From contig JAIXMX010000005.1 in NCBI GenBank assembly GCA_020328155.1, positions 22,173 to 86,172 on the forward strand: 64,000 bases of DNA, written 5' to 3'. Origin of the DNA: Candidatus Endomicrobiellum agilis (GTDB lineage: Bacteria; Elusimicrobiota; Endomicrobiia; Endomicrobiales; Endomicrobiaceae). The notes under the pieces were generated by a model. It was not told the DNA's origin, ran no database searches, and saw only the letters and a program-made list of their open reading frames with translations. Made by a program: the position numbers and the translations under genes. Shown here in pieces: positions 9,239-18,059 of the stretch (the first letter of the stretch is position 1; each line of letters begins with the position of its first letter).

Positions 9239-9859
9239 CTAAATCGCAGACTCAGGCTTATAAAGATATTGAATTTCATTAAGCTCATTACCACTATGAT
9301 AGCGATTTATAACAGATATTTCTTTAATCGGAGCGTGTGTCTTGGAATTCAGACAAAAATAGCGTCGAGTTACCTTTTCAAAAATATACCAAGCGGTAGT
9401 AATGCTCTATCCTCCCAATTACTATAACAATGTTTATAGCCTTTCTCGCTGATTTCTTCAGGGGGAAGATTAACAAAACCATCAAATGGGCAATGAACAA
9501 TTTCAGGTTCAAGTCTTACGCATCCATGCGCATTATAACCGATGTAAACAATAACAGTAACATAAATACCAATATTTAAAATCCAATTTGCAATCCTATT
9601 ACCTGCGTTAACCGCAGGAAAACACGAGTACCAAGAAGAAGGCTCAACGATGTCGGACAAATCTGGAACAGTTCCTTTCAGCTCAGGCGTTGGATTTGGC
9701 GTAAATGTCGGTTCAGGCGCGGGAGATTTTGAAGGTTCAAGGACTTGGATTACTTTTCTCGCTGACAGCAACAACGCGCGCAGGATTTACGCTGTCAGTC
9801 AGTCTATTACAGCCAGAGATTAAGCCTGCTATTAAGAACAGCGATATTCCTTTTTTCAT
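9239..9859 (-). pseudogene. frameshifted lipoprotein paralogue
   Basis: The ATG at 9859 opens a clean leader MKKGISLFLIAGLISGC, but this frame stops about 24 residues into the mature part. The neighbouring frame then encodes a Pro-rich linker (EPSKSPAPEPTFTPNPTPEL), SSWYSCFPAVNAGN, a hydrophobic helix and EKGYKHCY, aligned with the Ile-Cys lipoprotein. A second shift near 9370 is needed to reach the conserved end (YLYKPES) and the stop at 9239. Two frameshifts in one gene point to inactivation. Confidence 0.7.
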
Positions 9860-10020
9860 CTTCTTCTGTATAATCTATCTATATGCTCTTTTTAAAATTA
9901 AAAGGTTGCCATTCGTTTAGGCAGTTAAAAAGTTGGGAAAGGCTGAAATTATTCCTTGTTTTGTATTTACCCAATTAGCGGATCGTCCGATTATCAGCGG
10001 ATTGCTCCGCTAAAATATTT

Positions 10021-10049
10021 TTAACTTATAATTATTCTCTTTGTATTAT
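10021..10049. repeat. 29-bp direct repeat, copy 2
   Basis: Matches 7316-7344 at 28 of 29 positions. It covers the last codons and stop of the lipoprotein gene starting at 10618. Confidence 0.75.
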
Positions 10050-10618
10050 CTGTTTTGGAATAGTATGCACTTTTAAATAACTCAGCAAGCGGACACTCAC
10101 GGACAATCCTTGTATAGGATTGTTCTGGTTCATACGTGAATAGCAGTCGCTCCATTGGGAGGCGGATTACTAGAATGATGCTCGCCGCTAGAACCAGCAC
10201 CACCGCCATCGGTGTCAGGATTAGTAATAGAAGGAATTCCACCAGCACCAGAAGAGTTAGTGTCAACAATTTCATTCGAAGTAGTAGCAGGCTTCTTAGC
10301 TTTAGGCTTTACACAACAACAACTTACCCACGAAGAGACATCCTCCGATCATACCAACAGCAAAAGCCATACCAGCAAAAAATTGAGAGACAGATCATAA
10401 GGACGACTAGATTGAAGAGCTTTCCGATGGAGCAGATGGCAAAGGTGGTATTCCTGTAAAAGTAGATCCTGGCGTTGGCGTTGACTTGGGCGTTGGATTA
10501 ACCTGTCCAGTATTTTGAGTATCAGTCTCCGCAGTTTCAGATTTAAGATTATTAAGCGGTTTACCACAGCCTGAGATTAAGATTACACAGATAAGAACAA
10601 CGATATTACTTTTTTCAT
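10021..10618 (-). pseudogene. frameshifted lipoprotein with C-terminal Gly/Ser/Pro-rich tail
   Basis: The start at 10618 gives MKKVISLFLS; the rest of the leader (VILISGC) and mature part (GKPLNN, TPKSTPTPGSTFTGIPPLP) follow in another frame. A transmembrane segment (FAGMAFAVGMIGGCLFVG) and a Gly/Ser/Pro-rich region (GGIPSITNPDTDGGGAGSSG) need further frame changes, as does the terminal part with LAELFKSAYYSKTDNTKR that stops at 10021. At least three shifts are needed. The order leader, Pro-rich linker, transmembrane helix, polar tail matches its neighbours. Confidence 0.6.
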
Positions 10619-10652
10619 TTTGTACCTATCCTATCAGGACGGAAACCAATTT

Positions 10653-11015
10653 TTACAGGGAAGATAAATATTTCGCAAAGACATATTTAAAGACATAATG
10701 AAACACACAAGTAGAACCGCAACCTCCAAGACAACCGCAAAAAAGAAAGCCCAAACTGAAAGCCATACACCAAACACCTAAAGTCACATAGAATGGCGGA
10801 TTTAAATGAGTGGGCATCAGAGTGAGTGTTGGCGATGGTGAAGGATTTGGATTATTAGACGCATTTTCAATAACAGTATTCGCATTAGCACCAGATTTAC
10901 CGCCGCTCTGAGAATTAACCTCTTCAACAACAGTATTAACAGCAGTGCCAGATTTACTACTATTCTGAAAGTGTCTATCACAGCCAGAAATTAAACTTAC
11001 GGTTAAGAACAACAA
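10653..11015 (-). CDS. lipoprotein with TVVE/TVIE motifs, start uncertain
   Basis: The frame encodes a leader KKRLILLFLTVSLISGC, then a polar linker with two related motifs (AVNTVVEE and NANTVIEN), an NPNPSPSPT stretch, a Gly/Cys-rich hydrophobic helix (GFLFCGCLGGCGSTC) and a short tail. No ATG precedes the basic leader residues: codon -1 is CAT after a stop. Only a TTG inside the hydrophobic core (11015) is available, with no ribosome binding site. The start codon has probably been lost, although the rest of the frame is intact. The VNTVVE motif is shared with the Ile-Cys lipoprotein. Confidence 0.5.
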   Translation of the reverse strand: MLFLTVSLISGCDRHFQNSSKSGTAVNTVVEEVNSQSGGKSGANANTVIENASNNPNPSPSPTLTLMPTHLNPPFYVTLGVWCMAFSLGFLFCGCLGGCGSTCVFHYVFKYVFAKYLSSL

Positions 11016-11054
11016 TATTAATCTTTTCTTATGCTATGCGGAACAGGCAAGAGA

Positions 11055-12050
11055 TTATGTCGGATTACTTGTTTGGCTTTCCGACATGCCACACTTTATT
11101 TCATTCTTCTTGTATTTAATAATTTGTTCTTCGAGTATATTCATGCGCAGCGAACTCAGCGGCATATTTTCTGCTTTGCTCGCACCTGCAACTTCGCCCA
11201 AACCACATAATCAATTCTGCACACAATACGGTATTTCTCGCCGATTTTCTCGCTGGTATCACGCTCTAAATATCTATTAACCCAAACCGCTTTTTTACCA
11301 ACTCTTCTTCTTTCTGCTTTTTCGCACTTTCTATCGCTTCCCCAAACTCTTCCCTGTTGTCTGTCTCTTCTATTTCTTCCTCGTTCTGTTCCTGTTCTTT
11401 CGCTACCAATACTTTACGTTCTGCCTCATGCAGAGTTATCCGCTCGCCCGAGATACTTGTTTATATATAATCATCCCATTTTTCATTTGTACTCACTGCT
11501 CTTTTTATCCTTTCCTGCCTGCCTTTTTCATTACTCACTCCCGCTTGTACGCAATACTCCTCAAAACACGACTCCCCACAAACATTATATCCAGTCTTTT
11601 CATCTTTAAAAAGTTTCGCTCTGACGGCTATGTATTTTTTTCCGTTATAGTGCATATCTGGTTGGGCGTCGCTTCTATTAATCCGCGTTTTTCGGTCCAG
11701 CGCCCACCAAGCTTCAGCACCGTTTATAGAGGTTTTAAAAATCTTTAGAGGATTTTCTTGTGCTTCAAGCAGGTTGAGTTCGAAATTCATGAGGATGTGC
11801 CTGTGCCTATCTCCGTAAATTGTAAATGCGAGTGCAGCTGCAAAAAACACTCATCCGGCTACATGCAGTCAAATCGGGAGCTTTTCTCCCCGCAATTTCC
11901 TGCGGTTTTTCAGGAGCTGCAACATTTCAATTTCTTCAATAGGCACAACAGGCAACTCTTCAACTTCCTATGTAACTTCTGCGACAGCTTTATACAGTTT
12001 TACCGGATCTTTGTTTTTTCCGTAACCTTATATTCATATATCAACAGACA
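11055..12050 (-). pseudogene. large broken gene, membrane-anchored protein with coiled coil
   Basis: Protein-like segments follow each other along 1 kb in three frames: KDPVKLYKAVAEVT, EVEELPVVPIEEIEMLQ, FAAALAFTIYG (hydrophobic), a longer intact block (11461-11830) with WALDRKTRINRSDAQPDMHY and KLFKDEKTGYNVCGESCF, then a charged coiled coil (KEQEQNEEEIEETDNREEF), then WVNRYLERDTSEKIGEKY and MNILEEQIIKYKKNEIK. At least three stops or frame changes interrupt it. The middle open block alone would give 129 residues. I do not recognise the family; the WVNRYLERD part faintly resembles LPP20-type lipoproteins, which is weak evidence. Confidence 0.5.
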
Positions 12051-12078
12051 GAAAATAAATACTCTGAATATTCTCCTA

Positions 12079-12561
12079 TTATTCTTCCGCAGGCTGTGGT
12101 GGTGGTGCTTGTAATACATGGATAGGATTTTGCGCACTGTTATTTGCTATATTTACCGTCATCTCTTTTGGAAACTCTGGTATCGACGGTGACGACTTTC
12201 CAAAGATCGGCTTCGCAGATTGGTTTTTAACGAAGCCAATTTCTCTAATCTTCGGAATTAAAGACAAACCTTTCATTATTAACGTTCCTGCCGAACAGAG
12301 AAAATTATAAGTAGGAGGAATCATATAGACTATTGCCGCTACACCAATCAAAGCACTTGAGTAAGCCACATATTTTATATAGGGGAATATTGCGTTCATT
12401 TGTTCTTCTGTTAAGTTCAGCATGTTCGTGTTCAAGTTGTTGTTTGTTACAGCGTGTGAATCAACATACTTCGAATGTACTGGACTAGTCAGGTCTTGCT
12501 TCCTCCCGCAACTGCATATTATCAGTACTGTCAAAAGTACTAAACTAATCTTCTTTTTCAC
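12079..12561 (-). CDS. lipoprotein, intact member of the array
   Basis: A 160-residue lipoprotein starting at GTG (12561) behind a strong GGAGG. The leader is VKKKISLVLLTVLIICSC, with the cysteine after Ser as probable lipidation site. The mature part has a polar stretch, a hydrophobic helix (YSSALIGVAAIVYMIPPTY), a basic region and a Pro-rich C-terminus. It is the only member besides the Ile-Cys gene whose frame is unbroken. The frame is also open upstream to 12717, but that part is the tail of another leader-bearing remnant. No functional domain recognised. Confidence 0.65.
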   Translation of the reverse strand: MKKKISLVLLTVLIICSCGRKQDLTSPVHSKYVDSHAVTNNNLNTNMLNLTEEQMNAIFPYIKYVAYSSALIGVAAIVYMIPPTYNFLCSAGTLIMKGLSLIPKIREIGFVKNQSAKPIFGKSSPSIPEFPKEMTVNIANNSAQNPIHVLQAPPPQPAEE

Positions 12562-12770
12562 TTTGTTCCTCCAATTTATTTGCTTTCCTTTAGACTTATA
12601 TCCACTAAATTTGTTTCTGCCTCTTTTGACTTCATTGCTTAGAGCTGCTTTGTACAATTTGTATTCATCTGAACGATATTTCTCCTTCTTCAATTTTATT
12701 TTGCCCGGCGGGAGCATGCTTCTAACTCAGCGCTATTACAACCGACAAATAACAACAACATTAATAACAT
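12562..12770 (-). pseudogene. lipoprotein remnant at the head of the array
   Basis: The minus strand from an ATG at 12770 reads MLLMLLLFVGCNSAELEA, a short leader with lipobox FVGC, and then stops. The adjacent frame continues with a basic, protein-like sequence (KYRSDEYKLYKAALSNEVKR) up to the next gene's GTG start. A single frameshift explains the break. This is the first of about ten leaders in the array. Confidence 0.5.
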
Positions 12771-12825
12771 TGCCTTTTTATCAGTTTACCGCTTATCGCT
12801 ATTCCCGCTTTATATTCATTATCAT

Positions 12826-13015
12826 ACCATAATTGTTTAAACTTGTTCAATTTTTTTGGTAATATTCAATGATTCTTTAGAGAAATTCTGCATAAAACCT
12901 CCGCTTTTTGCCGTAGTTGTTTGCTGACTTGAGCCGTCCAAATAGTAATATAGCTAAATTTTTAGTCTTTTTGCACATTCTCCCGGCATATAATCTGTTT
13001 TGCAGGAAAGTTTAA
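12826..13015 (-). pseudogene. 5' fragment of type III mod with the upstream HTH gene deleted
   Basis: Directly after the rloC-like stop, the minus strand repeats the sequence found at 33195-33530 on the plus strand: the spacer, then a jump over about 130 bp that removes most of the HTH gene, then the mod ribosome binding site (AAGCGGAGG), ATG and about 20 codons (MQNFSKESLNITK). Similarity fades near 12826. It is a truncated copy of the downstream part of an rloC-hth-mod operon. Confidence 0.8.
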
Positions 13016-15316
13016 TTATAATTTTTCACCAAGAATCTGATCTTTACAATAGTCTATTTGTCCTTTATATTTTTTTTCAATATGGTCTATTATTGCTTTG
13101 CAGATATTAACATAGCGGTCAGGATGAATTGGCGCCTGTTCGCTTCTCCAAGCCCCGTGAGATAAATCCTGTATTGCTAGATACAAATTTTTATCATTGG
13201 GGAAATTGGTTTCTATATAGCTGCGAATACTATTAGTTGAAGTCAGTATATTTTGAAAATATGTTAATGTTTCAATAATATGCCGGATAGAGTTTGCAGT
13301 TGTATGATTTGGACTTCCATGATTTTTTGCAATATTGTAAATATCTAATAAATGGCTGATATACGGCACTGTAAATTTTGTATTAAAACCTTTGATTTCG
13401 GAATTCTTTAGAAGCAGCGTTTTATTGATAATCTCACTTGAAGTAATGATTCTCATAAAATCATTGTTATGCGTGAAAATAATAAATCTTTCTTTACTTA
13501 GTTTCGTAATAATCTTCTTAATATCTTTCACTACTCCACAAAGTGTGTAAACATGTGAAAAATCCATGCTGGAAATCGGGTCATCAATAATAAAGAACAA
13601 TCTTTCATAATCGCTTTCATTTTCAATCTTAAGATGAGAATCTCCTATATAATACGCAAATGCGACAATATTTTTTTCTCCTTCGCTCAACACATTTTTT
13701 GCTTGTCCTGTTTCTAATGCTTTTTCATGAAACTTTAATTTAAAAGTTTCTTTATCAAAGGTATATTTACCAGAGAAGAAGTAATTTAAGACTTTTGTTA
13801 TAGTTGATGCAACTTCTGATTTTTTGCTTATTTTTTCCTGTTCTCTCTTTTTTTTGATTTCTTCTTTTAATTTATTTATTGATTCGTCTTTACTATTTAT
13901 ATCTTTAATCTTATCCCTATACTTATCTACAAGATCGTTATGAATACTTTCACAAATTTTTTCTTTTGTATAATTCATTTCCTTGCTAATCTTATTCTTT
14001 CCTAAATTTATATTTCCAATTTTTCTGTTATTATCAGCTACAGTTTCATCTATTAGGTCCTGATATTCTTTAATCTTTGATATCAATTCTTCTTCAACAA
14101 CGATAGATTTACTAATATCTTTAACTTTTTCCTCTATTTTCTCACTTACAGCTTGGATATTTTTAATCAGCTGTTCACTCTGTGTTTTTTGGAGTTCGAC
14201 ACCTCCCCTCGACGGTATGTATTTTGCTTTATATTCATTAAATGAGTTAATTCGATCAGTATTATTATTTTCCAATCCATGTAGATCACCTATATACTTA
14301 TCTAACTTTTCAGCATAGTCTTTAAAAAGCTTTATTTTTTCAGATTCTGTATCTTCTAAGTATTTTGTGTATTCCTCTATAAGTCGGAGGGCGTCATTTT
14401 TTAATTCCTGCTCACAAAAAGGACAGATTTTAGCATTTTCTTTCTGTAATTTCACGCCTCTCTCTATAAAGGGTTGTTCATTTTTAACCTTCTGTTTGAA
14501 TTCTTCCGCGAAAGAACTTAACGAATATTTTTCTTCTATACTATCTCTAATTTTTTTCAATAAATTAGAATCAAAATTTACTTTTTCAATAAGCTGAATA
14601 TCGCTTAGATTTTCCGGAGCTGATTTAACTTTATTATGATCTGCAATCAATTCTTCAGTGGTTTTAGAAACTGGTAATTTCTCTTTGTCTATTCCTTCAG
14701 AAACCTTCTGATAGTTCAAGTCTTTATATTTGTTAAAGCGAGCAATACCTTCAATACTCGAGGTTTTTTCCTTCACATGTTTGTCGATTCCTTTTTCTAT
14801 CTGGTCAATCGATTCTCTTTTTTCTTTCTCTATCTTTTCTAGTTCTTTCTCTTCTTCATTTAAATCAATGTTTATTTTCCCTAATATAAAACCCTCGATT
14901 TCACTGTCTTTTTCATAATCTTTGATGTTGTCTTTCACATAATCTTGGTTAAATGTATGGTATAGATATTTTGTTTCCGGAATTGACGGGAATTTACCTT
15001 TATTAATTGTGATTTGAAAATCATCTTTTATCTCTCCATCTTTCCCTTTTATGGAAATTTCAAATTTTCCATTGTCTTGACCAAAGCTTAACAGTTTATC
15101 AGTTGGAGATGTTTCATCTTGCTCTGATAGATTTTCTCGATTTTCCGTAAGCCTAAAAAGTCTGCTAATAAATGTCTTGCCGCTTCCGTTGTCAGCAAAA
15201 ACACCTATTTTTAATGAATTCGATTGAATATCTTTTGACAAATTATTTATGGGCGCAATGTTTTGGCATTTTATAGACAATGTAATTTCTTTCATCTTTT
15301 TCATATCAAATTTCAT
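13016..15316 (-). CDS. rloC: RloC-like AAA_13 ATPase / anticodon nuclease
   Basis: A 766-residue SMC/Rad50-like ABC ATPase fused to a C-terminal nuclease-like region. Visible parts (numbered from the ATG at 15316): Walker A ADNGSGKT (41-48), long coiled coils split by a zinc-hook-like CPFC (298-301), ABC signature LSEGE (543-547), Walker B FFIIDDP (about 574-580) and a switch His in IIFTHNND (616). The end holds SIRHIIE (R678, E682) and DLSHGAW (H720), matching the R-x3-E...H triad known for the PrrC/RloC tRNA anticodon nucleases. RloC proteins cleave tRNA on phage-induced DNA damage and are usually tied to restriction systems. Here a mod fragment follows directly, and the end of rloC is duplicated next to an intact type III system at 32.8 kb. 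ATP-dependent tRNA cleavage is inferred, not shown. Confidence 0.8.
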   Translation of the reverse strand: MKFDMKKMKEITLSIKCQNIAPINNLSKDIQSNSLKIGVFADNGSGKTFISRLFRLTENRENLSEQDETSPTDKLLSFGQDNGKFEISIKGKDGEIKDDFQITINKGKFPSIPETKYLYHTFNQDYVKDNIKDYEKDSEIEGFILGKINIDLNEEEKELEKIEKEKRESIDQIEKGIDKHVKEKTSSIEGIARFNKYKDLNYQKVSEGIDKEKLPVSKTTEELIADHNKVKSAPENLSDIQLIEKVNFDSNLLKKIRDSIEEKYSLSSFAEEFKQKVKNEQPFIERGVKLQKENAKICPFCEQELKNDALRLIEEYTKYLEDTESEKIKLFKDYAEKLDKYIGDLHGLENNNTDRINSFNEYKAKYIPSRGGVELQKTQSEQLIKNIQAVSEKIEEKVKDISKSIVVEEELISKIKEYQDLIDETVADNNRKIGNINLGKNKISKEMNYTKEKICESIHNDLVDKYRDKIKDINSKDESINKLKEEIKKKREQEKISKKSEVASTITKVLNYFFSGKYTFDKETFKLKFHEKALETGQAKNVLSEGEKNIVAFAYYIGDSHLKIENESDYERLFFIIDDPISSMDFSHVYTLCGVVKDIKKIITKLSKERFIIFTHNNDFMRIITSSEIINKTLLLKNSEIKGFNTKFTVPYISHLLDIYNIAKNHGSPNHTTANSIRHIIETLTYFQNILTSTNSIRSYIETNFPNDKNLYLAIQDLSHGAWRSEQAPIHPDRYVNICKAIIDHIEKKYKGQIDYCKDQILGEKL

Positions 15317-15870
15317 ATAGAGACTGACCTGCAAAAACAAGAATCTTTTAAGAATTTTTTATATTTCAGAAACAATTATTGCTGCTGTTACTTTTAATGT
15401 TTGTTAAAAATCTTATTTAAAACTATATAAAAGACCGATAATACTATTAAATTATATCTCTAAACCTATGCCTGCTAACTATAATCTAATGCATTGATGT
15501 ATCGGAGATAGCGTTAATCCATAATTACGAGATATTCGGGATTATGGCTGCCGGCTGCATTTAACGGAATAAATTCTCGTTCCACCATATTTTGTTCTAC
15601 TTATTTTACTCTAAGTAATTTAAGTAACTTGATAATATTCAATAACATTTAATTTTATTTGTAAATACTGCAAAGCAACTCCATTAATTCCTAAACATAT
15701 AAAAGAAGTAAAACAATTCTTATAAATTCGGATTAAAGTTGTTAACTTTCAATATAAGATGTGTATAATCACTATTTTTTTGCTTTTGAATTATAAAGTC
15801 ACAGAAATTGTAAGATTTATAGTAATTTAAGTGAAAAAATTGGCAATTCAAATTTTTTTATAAAATATGC
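15317..15870. other. AT-rich divergent intergenic region
   Basis: About 550 bases between the divergent rloC and AAA_14 genes. No gene is supported. The sequence is strongly AT-rich and should hold the promoters of both genes. Confidence 0.4.
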
Positions 15871-15873
15871 AAA

Positions 15874-15984
15874 AGTTTTTACACTATATATTATGAAACT
15901 ATTTAATTTTTATAAGTTTTTACGTTGCATGTTATAAAACTATTATCTTTTCGTAAATTTTTATATACCATACTATAAAAATAT
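15874..15984 (+). promoter_or_regulatory. three 30-bp direct repeats phased at exactly 41 bp, candidate operators
   Basis: Copies start at 15874, 15915 and 15956, so the period is 41 bp, close to four DNA turns. Copy 1 and copy 2 agree at about 24 of 30 positions, and copy 3 shares about 20. The common form begins A(G/A)TTTTTA and ends with TTATAAAACTATT or a close variant. The third copy ends only 12 bases before the GTG start of the AAA_14 gene. Regular phasing on one helix face suggests cooperative binding by a regulator. Confidence 0.65.
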
Positions 15985-15996
15985 AAGAGGTCAATT

Positions 15997-17196
15997 GTGA
16001 TTGAAAGACCAGAATATCTTAGGAAATTGATTGGATTTAAAGATAAACAACTCATTAAAATTATAACGGGCATAAGAAGATGCGGAAAATCAACCTTATT
16101 GAAACTTTTTCAAGATTATTTATTGCACAGCGGAGTTGATAAAGCTCAAATTCAAAGTATTAATCTTGAAGATGTAAATAATGAGAAGTTTACAGATTAC
16201 AGCGTACTCCATAAACATATAGAAGGTGGTCTGCTTATTGATAAAACTAATTATATTTTTTTAGATGAAATTCAAAATGTTGGTAATTTTCAGAAAGTTG
16301 TCGACAGTTTGTATATTAAAAAAAATGTTGATTTATACGTTACAGGCTCAAATGCATATATGTTTTCAGGTCAAACAGCTACGCTTCTTTCAGGCCGCTA
16401 TGTTGAAATCCCAATGCTTCCGTTGTCATTTAAAGAATATATTTCGGCATTTAAGGATAATTCAAACTTACCGCAAAAGTTTAGAGATTATTTGGAAAAT
16501 AGCTCGTTTCCATATACTGTTGAATTTCAAGGCAATAAAGAGCAAATCAACGATTATTTAAGAGGGATTTATAATACTATAGTTTTAAAAGATGTTATAG
16601 AACGCAAAAATATCTCCAGCGTTTCGAGGCTTGAAAGCGTAATACGGTTTATGTTTAACAATATAGGAAATTTATCTTCAATCAAAAAAATCAGCGATAC
16701 AATGTCATCCGACGGCAGAAAAATGCATCCGGCTACTGTTGAAAATTATTTAGACGCATTATTGGACAGTTATATTTTATACAGAGTAGGGCGTTATGAT
16801 ATAAAAGGAAAACAATACTTAAAAACAAACGAAAAATATTATTTAGTTGACATTGGTTTTCGTTACTTTCTGTTAGGTAACGCAAATGCCGATATAGGAC
16901 ATATTTTGGAAAATGTAATTTATCTTGAACTTGTTCGCAGAGGGTGCAAAGTTTACATAGGCAAAGCAGGAACTAATGAAATTGATTTTGTCGCGCTTAA
17001 AGATGGTAAAGTTGAATATTATCAAGTTGCTCAAAGCATAATAGAACAAAGCGCGCTGGAACGAGAACTTACTCCGTTAAATGCAATCAACGACCACAAT
17101 CCCAAATATCTCATAACTATGGATTATTTACCGTCATCTTCATATAACGGTATTCAACGCGTCAATGCGCTGGATTGGTTGGCGGGTATAGCATAG
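15997..17196 (+). CDS. AAA_14 / DUF4143 family ATPase
   Basis: A 399-residue cytoplasmic ATPase. The N-terminal AAA_14 domain has Walker A GIRRCGKS (25-32) and Walker B YIFLDEIQ (D90, E91), then a sensor-like VTGSNAYMF. The C-terminal DUF4143 domain has ENVIYLELVRRG and EIDFVALKDG, a PD-(D/E)XK-like core. The start is GTG behind AGAGG. Such genes are common and often strain-variable; their role is not settled, and toxin-like or defence roles have been proposed. It stands alone, divergent from rloC, with repeats upstream. Confidence 0.85.
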   Translation: MIERPEYLRKLIGFKDKQLIKIITGIRRCGKSTLLKLFQDYLLHSGVDKAQIQSINLEDVNNEKFTDYSVLHKHIEGGLLIDKTNYIFLDEIQNVGNFQKVVDSLYIKKNVDLYVTGSNAYMFSGQTATLLSGRYVEIPMLPLSFKEYISAFKDNSNLPQKFRDYLENSSFPYTVEFQGNKEQINDYLRGIYNTIVLKDVIERKNISSVSRLESVIRFMFNNIGNLSSIKKISDTMSSDGRKMHPATVENYLDALLDSYILYRVGRYDIKGKQYLKTNEKYYLVDIGFRYFLLGNANADIGHILENVIYLELVRRGCKVYIGKAGTNEIDFVALKDGKVEYYQVAQSIIEQSALERELTPLNAINDHNPKYLITMDYLPSSSYNGIQRVNALDWLAGIA

Positions 17197-17235
17197 AAAT
17201 ATAACTTAACAGTGCTATCAGTCTTTTATATAGTT

Positions 17236-17585
17236 TCAGATAAAATTTTTAAAATTTACAGAACTGACATAACCAGCCATCAAATATTCTAATCTAATAA
17301 AGCTGGAACACACGTGTATTATCTGTAATATTATTGCCTTGAAATCTCATTAATTTTGCATATAAAAATTCCGCAAAACTTTTATGTTTAAAACTAAATG
17401 TATTTTTTGTAGATTTATAGATGTTATTTCACACCTTTCCTCTATCTTTTTAAATAAATCAACCGTATTTATATCTAAATTTCTTTCTTTCAAATAATCT
17501 TGAAAAAACTTTTCGGATTCTTCTATGGAAATTTCTATAAGTCTTTCATTTAATTATTCTAAATCCGACAGGATACTATAAAATA
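17236..17585 (-). pseudogene. remnant of a NACHT/STAND-type NTPase
   Basis: The minus strand encodes NERLIEISIEESEKFFQDYL and DLFKKIEERCEITSINLQ in one frame, then FSFKHKSFAEFLYAKLM in the next, then LEYLMAGY. The FxHxSFxEFLxA motif is typical of the region after the ATPase core in NACHT-type STAND proteins, many of which are antiphage sensors. Stops and at least one frameshift are present and the ATPase core is missing. It is joined directly to a broken mod fragment, so two defence genes collapsed into each other. Confidence 0.5.
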
Positions 17586-17589
17586 CCTT

Positions 17590-17886
17590 TTATATTTTTG
17601 TTATATTTTCTATAAATAGATTTTCTGTAGAATCAGGTTTAACAGATTCTTCCGGGACAAAGTACAGAGCCTTTGTCGTAGGAGTTTGTACGGCAGTAAA
17701 CACTCCGCTTTTGTTTTCCCAGTTCAAAACATATCTTTCGTCGGAAATTGATACATTTTTGCCGAGAATTAATTTGAGGCGTTCAAAATCAACTTTGCCT
17801 TCGCCGAAAACTTCAGGGAACAATTGTTTAAACTCGTTTAATTTTTCTTTGGTAATATTCAATGATTCTTTAGAGAAATTCTGCAT
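17590..17886 (-). pseudogene. N-terminal fragment of a type III mod methylase
   Basis: Ninety-eight codons are closely related to the start of the intact mod gene at 33469 (MQNFSKESLNITKEKLNEF shared), including the same ribosome binding region and about 35 bases upstream. Similarity ends around VKPDSTENLF, before any catalytic motif, and the frame then runs into the NACHT remnant. No methyltransferase activity is possible. Confidence 0.85.
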
Positions 17887-18059
17887 AAAACTTCCGCTTT
17901 TTGCCGTAGTTATTTACTAATAAAATATGTTGTTTTCTTTATTATAAACTTTTGTTGTAATTATAACTAATTAAACTGGAATTGTCAGTTTATGTAGTGA
18001 TATGAGTCCTGATGAAAAATGATAAAATATAAAATAAATAATGAAACGAGAGGGAATTT

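Noticed and set aside
9970..10020. Hairpin AGCGGATTGCTCCGCT as an intrinsic terminator
   Set aside because: Only a 6-bp stem, with A residues between it and the short T-run, and no gene end on the plus strand.
15874..15984. Short CRISPR array
   Set aside because: Three imperfect 30-bp copies with only 11-bp spacers, no cas genes, and direct position at a promoter.
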